A DNA stretch of 15,000 nucleotides from Cristatella mucedo (taxonomy: Eukaryota > Bryozoa > Phylactolaemata > Cristatellidae). The notes under the pieces were generated by a model, which searched no databases, was not told the DNA's origin, and was given only the letters and a program-made list of their open reading frames with translations. Positions 1-9,481 of this stretch are shown here, piece by piece; the first letter of the stretch is position 1; each line of letters begins with the position of its first letter. The position numbers and the translations under genes were made by a program. The DNA is taken from NCBI GenBank assembly GCA_009760855.2, contig WPIO01000019.1, forward strand, positions 4,145,001 through 4,160,000, in the 5' to 3' direction.

Positions 1-1200
1 CAATGGCAATTGGAGCTTCACGCAGTCGATTTGCCACGGATTTATGGCGGATTACTTCTTCGAGAAGAGCTGTTGCCGTAGATTGCCATACGTTGTCCGA
101 AATAGTAAGAGTGCAATTGGTCAACATGACGCGGCTGCACTTTAAACAGTATTCTTTGTAATATGCATTTAAAATGAGAGCGTTGAGAAACCGATTTCGG
201 GGCATTTTGCATCGGATTGTAGTAGATTGCGGTGTTGGCCCGGGCCGTTGCAGTCGATTGCAGTGCATTGCTGCAGAATGATCCAGGCAATTATAGTAAA
301 ATTGTGTGAGTACTCAATAACCGAAGAATAGAGCTACGTGCAATTATAATTAGAGTTTTTAGTGTACGCGTTCTGGTCCCTTTTCGGTGGATTGCGGTAT
401 GGAACTGTGCCGTTGTGGTTGATTGCAGTGCAATGCATGAATAACACGTACCCACAATTTAGAGCGGATCGCGGTATTTCCAGGGTCATTTCGGGCGACT
501 GCAGCGTATTACCAGAGTGCGCACATTCACAAATTTTTATTTTAATTGGGTGTTCACGCAACACAATGCGCTTTAATATGCATTAAAAATTGGAGCTCCG
601 TGCAATCTATTTCTAGTCGTTTTGCTATGGATGCTTTGGATTGGAGTGGATTGCGGTATTGACCCAGGCTATCACAGTCGATTTCTGCGAATTGCACGAG
701 AACGGCCGTGCCAATGCAAGTGAAATTTTATGAGTACTATTGTCGCAGAGCTTACTGTCATATGCAATAAAAAAAGAGCTTTCCGAACAGCATTTCTTTC
801 GTTGTGCGGTGGAATGCAGTGGATTGCGGTGGAATGCGGTTTTGGCCCGTCCCGCTGCCATCTATTTTAGTGGACTTTGTGAGTACGCGTGAGCGGAATC
901 TCGAGAAATTGTGAGGGGATATTTTAAATTTAGCCTAGTTTTATATTCCAAACTTTTGATTTGTGGTGGATTTGAGGCAAACTAAAGTGGATTGTGGTGG
1001 ATAGCGGTACAGACCTCTATCGTTGCAGCCCATTTGCATGAGTTCGCGTGCTCACAATGGCGTGAAATTTGGTGGATATATAAAATCGAAGATTTGATAC
1101 GATATCCGCCCAAATTTCCAGCTTGGCAATATTAATTTCCTGTCAATTTAGCTTAATTAAAGTGGATTGCGGTTATTCGTCGAACCCGTCAAGACCAGAG
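1..1200. repeat. Degenerate tandem repeat array, period about 165-180 bp (GGATTGCGGT family)
   Basis: The words GATTGCGGT or close variants recur near 226, 390, 470, 650, 824, 1000 and 1163; most neighbouring spacings are 160-180 bases. Other parts of the unit recur in step: TATGCATTTAAAA, TATGCATTAAAAA and TATGCAATAAAAA near 164, 575 and 761, each followed by a GAGC or GGAGCT word, and TTGGCCCGGGCC-like words after the GATTGCGGT word. Units are strongly diverged and some are partial, so this is an old satellite-like array and not a recent expansion. Small ORFs on both strands here (up to 99 codons) are by-products of the repeat and show no protein similarity that I recognise. The period is estimated by eye. 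Confidence 0.7.
1064..1118. repeat. Imperfect stem-loop inside the tandem array
   Basis: GAAATTTGGTGGATAT at 1064-1079 is nearly the reverse complement of ATATCCGCCCAAATTTC at 1102-1118 (one mismatch or bulge region around the GCC). The loop of about 22 bases is AT-rich. No run of T follows, and no function is implied. Confidence 0.5.
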
Positions 1201-1307
1201 CTGCACGAGAACTCGCGCTGCTGCTGCTACTGGGGGCGTTACGAAAAGTCGGCGGTGATTAAGTTGCCAATGTCTTTCAGCATTCTGGCACGGCGGAATT
1301 CGGTGTC

Positions 1308-1391
1308 AGTCGTCTTTATCTCCGTCTCTATCTCTGTCTCTTTTTTGGGGGTTAGCCAGTTGTGGGCTTGTCAGTTCTGTGGGGGGGGGGG
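1308..1391. repeat. Low-complexity pyrimidine stretch and an 11-base G tract
   Basis: Bases 1308-1350 are rich in GTCTCT/ATCTCT words, and 1381-1391 is an uninterrupted run of 11 G. The run of G makes the plus-strand ORF that crosses it (1123-1422) untrustworthy. From 1392 to 1734 I see no gene, repeat or motif. Confidence 0.7.
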
Positions 1392-1734
1392 TTTATCGGT
1401 CAGAGATCTGTCTGTCGGATAGGTTCAGAGGATTGCTAGCGCGGGATGAGTGTTTTTTCTCTACTTGCCCGGACCTAGCTGTGGGACTTCTTTCCCACCG
1501 CTATAGAAAGCAGCAACGTAATCAACGATAATGAAATGCTTAGGTATCAAAGCTGACGCTTAACCACTTACCAAAAGCATTGGTGGGAGTATTAAACGGT
1601 CTGTTCGGAGGGCTTGAATGTCCTTTAGAAAGATAAATCTGCGTCTTTGTCAATGCGATTAACTAGTATGAGGTTACCAGTTGCATAGCTGACTTGATTT
1701 GCTATTTTTCGATAGGTCAGCCACTTGTCTCAGC

Positions 1735-2000
1735 GAATAAGAATAAAACATAATACATTTGATATGGCGTCCTCAGAGAACTCAATCTCTTTCTAGGCAT
1801 TTACATTTGCTGCAAAGGAAGCACGATCGAATGGTTAATGTTAGCATGCTCAATAAAAAACAAAAACAATATGGTTAGGGGTGACATGCACAGGGTCAGC
1901 AAGCAAGTATGGTTAGTGGCAGCATGCAAAGTGTCAGCACGGATCAGCACATAAGGGACGAATCACAGGGACTCACTAAATGCTGTTATAAATAGATACG
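1735..2000 (-). other. 3' UTR and 3' terminus of LINE copy A
   Basis: This matches the region after the stop codon of copy B (5963-6158). Shared landmarks are several GCATGC-like words, the GCTGACCCTGTGCATGTCAC word, GCAAATG before the terminal part, GCCTAGAAAGAGAT and a hairpin (1775-1790 on the plus strand). The tail beyond the hairpin is A/T-rich and ends in a TTATT-type repeat, as expected for a LINE whose 3' end is a short simple repeat and not poly(A). Confidence 0.8.
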
Positions 2001-2767
2001 TTTTTAGGTTTGAAATGTGGTCTTGTCAGGAGATGTCGTCACGACAGCCGAGAGTGACTTCCAAGCTTTGGGAGCAAATAAACTAAAGGCACGGTCTCAA
2101 AAGAATTTGAGGTTTGTACAAGCATAGGTAAACAATTAGATTTCGAAAAGCAGGTGGTACAATGCTTAGCCTGGTGGGGCAGTAGATCTGATAGGTAGGC
2201 TGGAGCCAAAGAACGAAGGGGCCGAAAAGTGAGTAACAAAACCTTGAAGTCTATGCGTTGCTTGACTGAGAGCCAGTGAAAGTCGGCGAGAAGTTGTGAG
2301 ATGTGGCAACTGCGACGCTCATGACAGTCAAACCTAGCTCCAGAGTTTGCAACTTCTGTAAGCACCTGATTGCACACACCGGTAGAAACGTAAGCAGTGA
2401 GTTACAGAAGTCAAGACGGGATGTCGCAAATGCAATGACCAATTTAGATGTGGTATCCCTGTCTAAACAAGCCCAAATTTCGGCAATGTTATGTAGCTGA
2501 AAGTAGGCAGACTTGACTGTGGAGCTGATGTGGTCGTCTAGTGAACGGTCACTTTGGAACATGACACCTAGATGTCGTGCAGATTCAACAGGAGGTATGC
2601 TGGTTGAGCCGATTTTGAGCGTTAACCTTTTCCATTTCTGAAGCACTCTCGGTTTGCCAGTAAATATTAAGTTAGTTTTATCGTCATTCAATTTAAGACA
2701 GTTTGCTGCCATCCATGTGCGGAGGCCATCAATACGTGCAGCAAGAGAGTTGAGAGAATTTGACACG

Positions 2768-2870
<103 letters not shown>

Positions 2871-3087
2871 CTGTGAAAAGAACGGGACCGAGAACAGAGC
2901 CCTGAGGTACCCCATACTTCAGAGGTTCCTCGGATGATAATTGCCCATTCACATCAATACTCAGAAGTCTCCCACTGAGATAGGACCTGAACCATTGCAA
3001 TGCAGTGCCAGCGATGCCCAGGCGAGATGAGAGGCGCTCAGGAAGGACTTGGTAGTCGATAGTATCAAAAGCTGCCGAAGTATCGAG

Positions 3088-3199
3088 CAAAACAAGGAGA
3101 AATACTTGACAAATTACTAATATATTACTAATTATTAATATATTATATATATTAATAATTAATAATTACAATTACTAATACAAAACAAGGAAAAATACT
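3088..3199. mobile_element. Small AT-rich palindromic insertion in LINE copy A, flanked by a 19-bp duplication
   Basis: Bases 3107-3180 consist almost only of A and T and contain a near-palindrome centred around 3143 (TTATTAATATAT pairing with ATATATTAATAA). They are flanked by CAAAACAAGGAGAAATACT at 3088-3106 and the same 19 bases with one change at 3181-3199. RT coding similarity continues on both sides, in the same frame once the insert and one repeat copy are removed, so this is an insertion into an existing LINE. The flanking repeat looks like a target site duplication. A slippage or repair-mediated duplication is the alternative. Confidence 0.7.
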
Positions 3200-3340
3200 C
3201 TACCTCAGCCTGCATTCCTAAGTTGGTCGTTATACACCCGAAGTAATGCTGACTATATAGAGTGTATAGCTATAAAACCAGACTGGAACTTACTAGCAAT
3301 GTCATCCGCAATGCTGCTCAGTAGTAAAAGAAAAACTCGC

Positions 3341-4379
3341 AGGCCTCGCGCCTCTGTGATTAAGTTATTGTGACACAGCTAGTGGTAATAGGTAAACTTT
3401 CTTTATAAATTTGATTTCAGCGAGCTGAAAACGCAGACCGAGAAGTAGCATTGCTTTAGGATTAGTATCTGATACGTCAGATCGCCTCCTTTTTATGAAA
3501 CCTGCAAGGTAGCCAAGCCAGCCTACTTGACAGATTAGATAACCATAAATATTAATGAAAAAAATTGGTGACTCGGAACTGAAAAGGTGTGTCACACTAG
3601 AGTTCGACTTATAGGCTTACTGGCGATATTGTCAGCTTTTAAATGACTGGCCTCTGTGAAGCTTTCCAGGGAGCTCTCCTCTTCGCAGAACGATCGTAAA
3701 CAATTGCAGCTGCTTTGACGCACTGCCAGCTAGACGCTTCGTAGATGGACTTCCTATTCTGATAAACACGGAGCGTCGTAATTCCTCCCGACGATTTATC
3801 CTGATTGATGAACCTTTGTTCTGAAAGAGGGGTTAACGCCCTTCAATGTTGCACCTTTTGCGTAAACATGCTTGCTTTGATGGCTTGTGTGGCTGTTCCA
3901 TTGTGTCGGGTTCTACTCGGCGAAGGTTTCTTACGAAACCGCCCGTATTCATTCGATTGAACTACTCAAGCTTGGTTTCAGTGGGCTTCTCGGCAAAGCA
4001 CCCTTATCCATACTTCGCGAATCCTCGAAGACTGCGAGGCTAAAATACCATTTTAAAAAGCTTGAGCCAGGCACCGTCGCTGCTACAAAGTGCCGATGTC
4101 TTCCAGCCAAGCAGAAGGTGCAGCACAAAAAATGGCAGGAATCGGGATCGGCTGCTTCCTGCGGCCCCGTAGCCGTGACCCCGTGACCGGCGCCACTTTC
4201 CTTAGCACTAGCCATCCTTTGCACGATCTCTTAGGAAATAATCGCCTCCTCATTTCTCTCTGCTGAAGCTACGTGAGTTATATTTTTATCAGCAAAACAT
4301 CTAGAAAGAGCTCGCTTCGGCGTTCCATAAGGAAGTCGTGTTACCCTCTACACTGCCTTGCCGCAGGTATGGTCGACAA
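3341..4379. other. Region without a recognised gene
   Basis: I see no LINE similarity or RNA gene here. The most protein-like stretch is a plus-strand ORF of 99 codons at 3887-4186 (starting in ATG, ending TGA), with a lysine-rich second half and no motif that I recognise; overlapping ORFs of similar size run in another plus frame and on the minus strand, so it is weak. Nothing repeats at a scale visible to the eye. Confidence 0.5.
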
Positions 4380-4960
4380 TTTCGCTTGAAAGGCAGTTGA
4401 AAGGACCATTGCGAAATTCGGAGCTGCTAAGACAAGGTTGCCATAATCAAGCTGATTCATGCTGTCGCGACATTCCTTGAAGACCCGAGTAAGTCACTAC
4501 TTGCAGGTTTTCCTGCTTGCTCAACAGGAGGCTTAGTCTGTGCACATTTTGGCTGCTATCCTCGACTGTAATGAACGTCGCAACTTCAAGTATGCATCAC
4601 TTCTCTCCGACCTACACTGGCTCAAGCAGTACATCAACTTCATGGTTCTGTGACTCGCCGTGTGTGTTCTTTTACTCTCTCGAGCTCTGGCGCACCAATC
4701 GAAAATGCAGTACCTCCTGATCGGGCATCCCCTCGTAGGGTCTACGCTACTGACTCTGATCGTTGAGCTGAGCCTCAGACTAACTTCAAATTGTGTTGAT
4801 ACCATGCCTCGACTATATATGCTCCCTAGGTTCGGACCTCACTACCAACTTACATCGTGACATGCCATGGATTAGGGACATCTATTATGATGCTAAAATT
4901 CCACCCAGTCCTTTCAGTATCTGGTCCCTCGGCGTGAATTTCCCTTTATGTGTGCATGCG
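4380..4960 (+). mobile_element. LINE copy D, heavily degraded RT C-terminal fragment
   Basis: The plus strand aligns by eye with the reverse complement of copy A over its C-terminal RT region. Examples are GCGACATTCCTTGAAGACC against GCGACATCCCGTCTTGACT, the stretch around 4495-4520 against the SRLDFCNSLL region, and TCTCCGACCTACACTGGCTC near 4602-4621 against TCGCCGACTTTCACTGGCTC. Translated pieces in several frames give NERR, LLSDLHWL and LPRFG where copy A and B give HERR, LLADFHWL and APKAW-type sequence. There are many indels and stops, so it is the oldest of the recognisable copies. Its ends are approximate: similarity starts near 4380-4400 and is lost after about 4880. No 3' UTR match of the A/B type is clear. 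Confidence 0.72.
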
Positions 4961-5484
4961 TAGGGAAATTATGCTAATTATTGTCACTGTCACTGTCACT
5001 TGTCTGTGTGACCTTCTTTCTTTCCATCATATTAAAGTTCCCGGAAAGCTATTTAGTTCTCTTAGTTCTTCAATATGATTTAGTTTCACGGCACTTTTTA
5101 AGTTTTCAATGGGGCATTTAAATCGTACTACTCACATATTGCATTTGACCTTACTAGCGGAGTTACCCAGAGATTTTGGATTCGTTTCGTCGTGTGCGAA
5201 TAATAGTGAAGCTTACCCGAATTTCGTAATCTGTCATATGCACTTATTGTCCTTTAAGCTTGAGCATCGCAAAAAAGGATCGGAGCTTCGCAGCTAATTA
5301 GTAATTAGATCCCAAACCCGTGTATCTATCTCGTGGTGGCAGCTTGACCGTAAACAGTTGTCAGCTGCCTCTCCGATGCCTGTTCAACCTCTAAACCTGC
5401 ATATTTTATAAAAGGCATATGCGCACTAGCGCAGTGAACCGTTAGCATCCCACATCAGTCAGATTTGGCAATGCTAGAGACCAC
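4961..5484. other. Region without a recognised gene
   Basis: This holds a short TGTCAC tandem (three copies, about 4983-5000) and a TTAGTTCT pair near 5054-5069. The 62-codon ORF at 5109-5297 shows no motif. GCAAAAAAGGATCGGAGCTTCGCAG near 5269 faintly resembles the GCATTAAAAATTGGAGCTCC word of the tandem array at the window start, but one match is too little to call. Confidence 0.4.
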
Positions 5485-5544
5485 TATTGCTTCTTTCGCT
5501 ATAGTCATTAGAAACCGGATGTGTCATTAGTGACAGGATGTAGA

Positions 5545-5962
5545 GCTGATGCAAAACTCTGCAGCTAGGCTTGTCTGTGGTGAGCATCGCAGTTGCCGCA
5601 TCTAACCACTTCTAGCCCACCTGCACTCGCTCCCAGTCAAGCAACACATCGACTTCAAGGTTTTGCCACTCATTTTTAGGTCCCTTCATTCTCTGGCTCC
5701 AGCCTACCTAACAGAACTACACCGCCATGCGAAGAATCCTACAACTTGCTGTTCTGACTCTAATCTCTTAGCCATATCGCGTACGAAACTCAAAACCATT
5801 GGAGACCGTGCATTTAGTTCGCACGCTCCCAAAGCATGGAGCTCACTTCCGACTTGCGTCACGACATCCCGCGACTTGACCGCATTTAAAAAGAAACTAA
5901 AGACGCATCTATTTATCTCAGCACTTAGAGTGAGTCCAAATCATTCGTCTTTTGCATGTTGA
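5545..5962 (+). pseudogene. C-terminal end of LINE reverse transcriptase, copy B
   Basis: Translation gives MQNSAARLVCGEHRSC, then a single stop (TAA at 5603-5605), then an open frame from 5606 to the stop at 5960-5962. Visible motifs are SLPVKQHIDFKVL, SLAPAYLTEL, IGDRAFSSHAPKAWSSLP and FKKKLKTHLF, the standard end of L2/CR1-type ORF2 proteins, downstream of the RT core. The terminal KKLKTHLF segment followed by a short tail and the stop indicates that the natural C-terminus is present. The catalytic RT motifs are missing because the copy is truncated, so the fragment has no enzymatic function. Copy A and copy D carry frameshifted versions of the same segment. Confidence 0.88.
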
Positions 5963-6158
5963 TGCATACTGACACTTGTGCATGCTGCAACTTACCATAT
6001 TTGCATGCTGACCCTGTGCATGTCACCACATTTGTTGGTCATTGAGCATGCCACCGCTTGCCATTCGATCATGCTTTCTGTACAGCAAATGCAAAGTGCC
6101 TAGAAAGAGATAGAGTTATCTGAGGACACTATAACAAATGTATTACTCTTATTATGTG
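5963..6158 (+). other. 3' UTR and 3' terminus of LINE copy B
   Basis: It carries a series of GCATG-containing words (about 5954, 5981, 6001, 6018 and 6047) shared with copy A, then TTCTGTACAGCAAATG, GCCTAGAAAGAGAT and a short hairpin at 6106-6121, followed by CTGAGGAC and an A/T-rich terminal repeat. The match with the reverse complement of 1735-2000 is extensive. Confidence 0.8.
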
Positions 6159-6344
6159 TCATAATCTATCTTTTAGGCGTATAAAGGGACATCTAAAGAT
6201 ACGGTTGGTCAGTTGCTTTCTGCGCTTCGAATTAGTTAGATGTGGCCCTCTGCGACTTTGGAATATACACCTCTTTGCCAAAGACATGCACTTGTTATTT
6301 GGGTTTTGACGTTCTTGATCGATGCAGCGCTCTGCTATCGTCAG

Positions 6345-6361
6345 CACACCTACGTATATTG

Positions 6362-6402
<41 letters not shown>

Positions 6403-6464
6403 ACCACATTTAAAAAGAAATATATATATATATATATGCATATATATATATGTTTTATATATAC

Positions 6465-6498
<34 letters not shown>

Positions 6499-6555
6499 GC
6501 ACATATATATATATATATGTTATATATATACATATATATAAATATATAAATATAA

Positions 6556-6589
<34 letters not shown>

Positions 6590-6592
6590 TGA
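6345..6592. repeat. TA-rich microsatellite with internal duplication
   Basis: Long (TA)n runs are broken by GCATATA, GCACATA, GTTTTATATATACA and TAAATATA variants. A block starting with TATGCA near 6436 is repeated as TATGCACA about 62 bases later, each followed by a TATACATATATATAAATATA word, showing a higher-order duplication. At 6400-6420 a non-TA stretch interrupts the run. The minus-strand frames through it read as Ile-Tyr repeats and are not genes. Confidence 0.93.
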
Positions 6593-7779
6593 AACGCGCT
6601 GCATCGAAATTTGAGCTAGAGTACTTTTCTAGAAACAGTGCTCGTAATGGTGCTAGTCCTTGCAGACGCGTGACAAATGCTAATATAGCTGGCTCCTCAA
6701 AGTGTGGCAGCCTATTCATAACTGCTGCACTAATAAATATGGCAGAGTGCCAACTGTAGCAGAGCATGGCAGCAATCGTGAGCATCTACGCCTGCGTGTC
6801 ACACAATTCTACGTCCTTAAAATAGAGCAGTCTATTGCGACAGCCACAGAAAATTACGCATGCACAGCGCCAGCCACAGCGTTAATCTCGCTAGCTCAAA
6901 GTTCAAAGCATAAATCACTAAGCATGCTTTTTTTGGCTTTCCATTCCGTGAAGACCGTCGATTACGAAACATCCGACTAATAATCATTGTAAATTAGGGG
7001 CTGCTGACTATCTCAACTGTCATCATAATCTAACCACTATGACATGCACACCTTTCAGAATTGGCCCGGCTACTGCAGCTCGCTAGACGCGCTTCTACGA
7101 GCTACCCTCACCTGCCCCACCTTCATCTGTCGTTCGGCTGCAAGGACTAGAGCGCCCGTTGCGCGCACTGTATTTTTAGTGAAGAAGGATTTCATTCAGA
7201 AGCTGTCGCAGCGCGTTCATAACATAAATCCAGACGTTCTAACGCGACCTCGGCCTCGAGGGGCGTGGCATCTGATTGGGGACTTTTCTTTGAAATCTGC
7301 TCAGAAAAGCTCTTAGGCCCATTTATAAAACCGATGTCTTGAATCGTCAAATTATTTTAATTTTCTAATATAGTCATCATTAATAATCTTAAAATTTGTA
7401 GAAAGCCTTAAGCACCGTACCAAAGGCACGCAGTCCGGACGCGTAGTTCGACGCTCGAAGTCAAGTCTGACTAAGCGTACCGAAGGCGCACCTGCCTCTT
7501 TAAGCGTGTCTATAAAAATAATTTCATGATAAGTAGCTCAAAAGACACGATCTACCTTATAGAAATCGTAGCCCAAAAAATGATCTGCAAAAAGTTTCGC
7601 GGAAGACTAAATGCTCCTGCTCATTTGGCCGTATTGCGTAACCATGGTCTTGCGACCAGGAGCGATATAAGGAGCGACCAGGAACGACATGGCTGAACGC
7701 CAATATGACCGTAGGGCCGTCATTGTCAACAGCATGCAGTGCTTTTTTCAAAAGTGAATTTTCTAGCAATTCCTTAACT
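6593..7779. other. Region without a recognised gene
   Basis: Small ORFs of 90-92 codons on the plus strand (6702-6980, 7044-7316) and the minus-strand reading through 6590-6740 (residues such as [17 protein letters not shown]) show no family signature that I recognise. Bases 7652-7665 and 7674-7687 are a short near-tandem repeat (GCGACCAGGAGCGA and GCGACCAGGAACGA). Two GCACCGTACCAAAGGC-like words occur near 7411 and 7476. Confidence 0.45.
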
Positions 7780-7799
7780 GGGTAGGTGGTGGGTGGGGG
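7780..7799 (+). other. G-rich tract, possible weak G-quadruplex
   Basis: Runs GGG, GG, GG, GGG and GGGGG occur within 20 bases. There are only three runs of three or more G, so a stable three-layer quadruplex would need a bulge; a two-layer one is possible. A run of 10 C at 8262-8271 is a similar feature on the other strand. Confidence 0.35.
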
Positions 7800-7859
7800 T
7801 TATCCAAGAGACGACTTTGAACTGGATGAGCTCTGACGAAGTGCCGCACGAACGCTGGG

Positions 7860-8527
7860 CGAATGCCGCAGAATTCGCGAATGCCTCCTCAGCATTACCC
7901 AGCATTCCTCAGCATTCGTCTTCGCCAGGCGGGCGGCCACAGACCGCAAAGCGTTGACGCCAAAGAGGTGCCCCAGCCAGCAGGTCTCGCTCGCTTCTCA
8001 AAATCCGTAGAAAATAATTTGTAAACTCCTTCCATAAGAAATTGCAGCCTTTTCTGGGCGCAGTCGGTCAGATTCTGCTCGCAGAAGAAGAAGCGCCGAC
8101 AGGACAGGCTGTTTTCAGGCCCCACAAAAAAGAAACACGTCATTTTGCGAAAAAGTCTTAATATCTGCACAGAAAATAGCGTCGCCTCTAAACTTTTTTT
8201 CCTTTTTAGAAACCACCTGAAAGAGCGAAAGACGCGGCTATCCGAAGGGTATCCACCCCGTCCCCCCCCCCGTCAGACTTGAAACAATCCATTTAAAAGC
8301 ATCGGCAGTCACTCTCAGAAGAAGCAGTCTGAATCGGCTGAATAGCTGCAGGCGCTTGTTTCGCCTGGAAAGACTCTTTAGCAAACAGCTTTAGCAAACT
8401 GCTACCGCCCACTCCTTGCTGCTACCGCCCGCTGCGACGAAGAGAATGCTGCGTCGTAGAGAAGTGTGCACTCTAACTTGAAGAGCCCACATTTTCGCGC
8501 GTGTCCAGCCTCGCTTCTTAAGGCCCG
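7860..8527. other. Region without a recognised gene; clustered short direct repeats
   Basis: CAGCATT occurs three times between 7891 and 7917. TTTAGCAAAC occurs at 8377-8386 and 8390-8399, and GCTACCGCCC at 8401-8410 and 8421-8430. A homopolymer of 10 C lies at 8262-8271. The minus-strand ORF of 91 codons at 7895-8170 has no recognised motif. GC content is higher than in the flanks. Confidence 0.45.
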
Positions 8528-9085
8528 CTAAAAAAACATGCGTAAATCCTTGGCACGTTTAAAAGTACGATTGCCATCGTAGAGAGCAGTGATGGCCTCT
8601 CTGGAAACTGACACTGAGCGCTTGACTGAGCTGCAGCCTTTGCTTGCATTTAAAAATTGTGAATGCTTTCGATCGACGCTGTCCTGTGCGCTATTCGCCT
8701 TCGGCCGCGAACAGCTGTTCAGTTGTTCGCGCATTTTGCCGACAAGCGAAAAAAAACCATTCGGTATAGGCCCACGAAGAAATTCTGGCTGCAGATTGGC
8801 CTTGGGGACGCTGAAGGAGGAAGTGATGGAGCTGGGGATAGAGCGAGTAGACTGGAAGCGTCGAGTAGAAGCAATAGCGCGTGAAAGGCTGGCCCGCGCG
8901 CTATTGCACCGCCGATTAACGAGACGCTCATTGCGAAAGCACAAACGACGCTTTAAGTTCAAGTAATTTGAAGAGCTAGACTGACAAAAGTCTTGTGCAT
9001 GCGAGCTCACGGCCCAAATAATAGTAGTGGCCAATGAGTGAGTAATCTTACGCTTACGCAGAATCCCGACCTGTGAGATGACCAA
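8528..9085 (-). CDS. Open frame of unknown nature, weak gene candidate
   Basis: The frame is open for 185 codons on the minus strand, but it opens with TTG; the first in-frame ATG lies near 8734 (KMREQL), leaving only about 68 codons for a conventional start. The translation is rich in Ser and Arg with no domain that I recognise. An opposing plus-strand frame with an ATG at 8592 and a TAA-type end at 8966 encodes about 124 residues, whose last 55 (KEEVMELG onward) are charged and helix-like, ending in a very basic RRLTRRSLRKHKRRFKFK tail. At most one of the two can be real, and both may be chance openness in a GC-richer stretch. An exon or a decayed transposon ORF is possible; no splice or promoter evidence supports it. 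Confidence 0.15.
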   Translation of the reverse strand: MVISQVGILRKRKITHSLATTIIWAVSSHAQDFCQSSSSNYLNLKRRLCFRNERLVNRRCNSARASLSRAIASTRRFQSTRSIPSSITSSFSVPKANLQPEFLRGPIPNGFFSLVGKMREQLNSCSRPKANSAQDSVDRKHSQFLNASKGCSSVKRSVSVSREAITALYDGNRTFKRAKDLRMFF

Positions 9086-9238
9086 CAGCTAGCATCTTCA
9101 AGCTCGCTCTCCCTTCTGCTTATTATCTGATAAGAAGAAATCCGAAATTTGCATGCGCTCGCGGCTTACAGAGCGCCCGCTTTCTGCGTCTTTCCAAGTC
9201 TTGGGTGCTCCTTGTCAGATTGTGGGCAATTGTGGGCG

Positions 9239-9400
9239 GCCGATTTAATCGAGGCGCGATGGCGCCGCGATTAAATCGGCTTCGCTGCTGAGCCGCCTTC
9301 TGTAAGGGCGCGGCGCTGTGTAACGGCGCATGCCGAAGGTGGCCAGAGCCTTGGCCACAACCGGGTTTCGGAACGTCCGGTCAGGCACTGGACGTTCCGA
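9239..9400. repeat. Cluster of three successive hairpins
   Basis: First, GCCGATTTAATCG (9239-9251) pairs perfectly with CGATTAAATCGGC (9268-9280), with a further GGCGC/GCGCC stem inside. Second, GTGGCCA (9339-9345) pairs with TGGCCAC (9352-9358). Third, TCGGAACGTCC (9368-9378) pairs perfectly with GGACGTTCCGA (9390-9400) around an 11-base loop. No T-run or tRNA-like boxes follow. This could be the subterminal part of a foldback element or a structured RNA; the sequence alone does not decide. Confidence 0.75.
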
Positions 9401-9481
9401 GTCGCGACGGTAGCAAGCATTTGTGGTCAACAAAATCTTACGCAACGGCAACCACTCTCCTCCTGCCGACCGTGGCTCATC

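Larger units (their letters stand above)
5485..6158 (+). mobile_element. LINE copy B, 5'-truncated, best preserved 3' end
   Basis: The copy aligns with copy A from about 5485 (GAAACCGGATGTGTCATTAG region) through the end of the RT C-terminal domain and the 3' UTR to an A/T-rich tail near 6140-6158 (AATGTATTACTCTTATTAT). It is in the opposite orientation to copy A. Truncation to the last roughly 670 bases is typical of incomplete reverse transcription during LINE insertion. It has few disabling changes in its coding part and so is likely younger than A and D. A clear target site duplication is not visible at its ends. Confidence 0.85.

Noticed and set aside
1123-1422. 99-codon plus-strand ORF as a gene
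   Set aside because: It runs through satellite sequence, a TCTCT low-complexity stretch and an 11-G homopolymer; the start is a non-ATG codon.
3887-4186. 99-codon plus-strand ORF as a gene
   Set aside because: Overlapping ORFs of similar length run in other frames, there is no motif or signal peptide, and no splice or promoter context supports it.
6159-6785. Minus-strand ORF of 208 codons
   Set aside because: Most of it is Ile-Tyr repeat from the (TA)n tract, and no ATG-opened domain is recognisable. The segment read from 6590-6740 looks slightly protein-like but matches no family that I know.
7780-7799. Canonical G-quadruplex
   Set aside because: Only three runs of three or more G are present, so the standard four-run pattern is not met.
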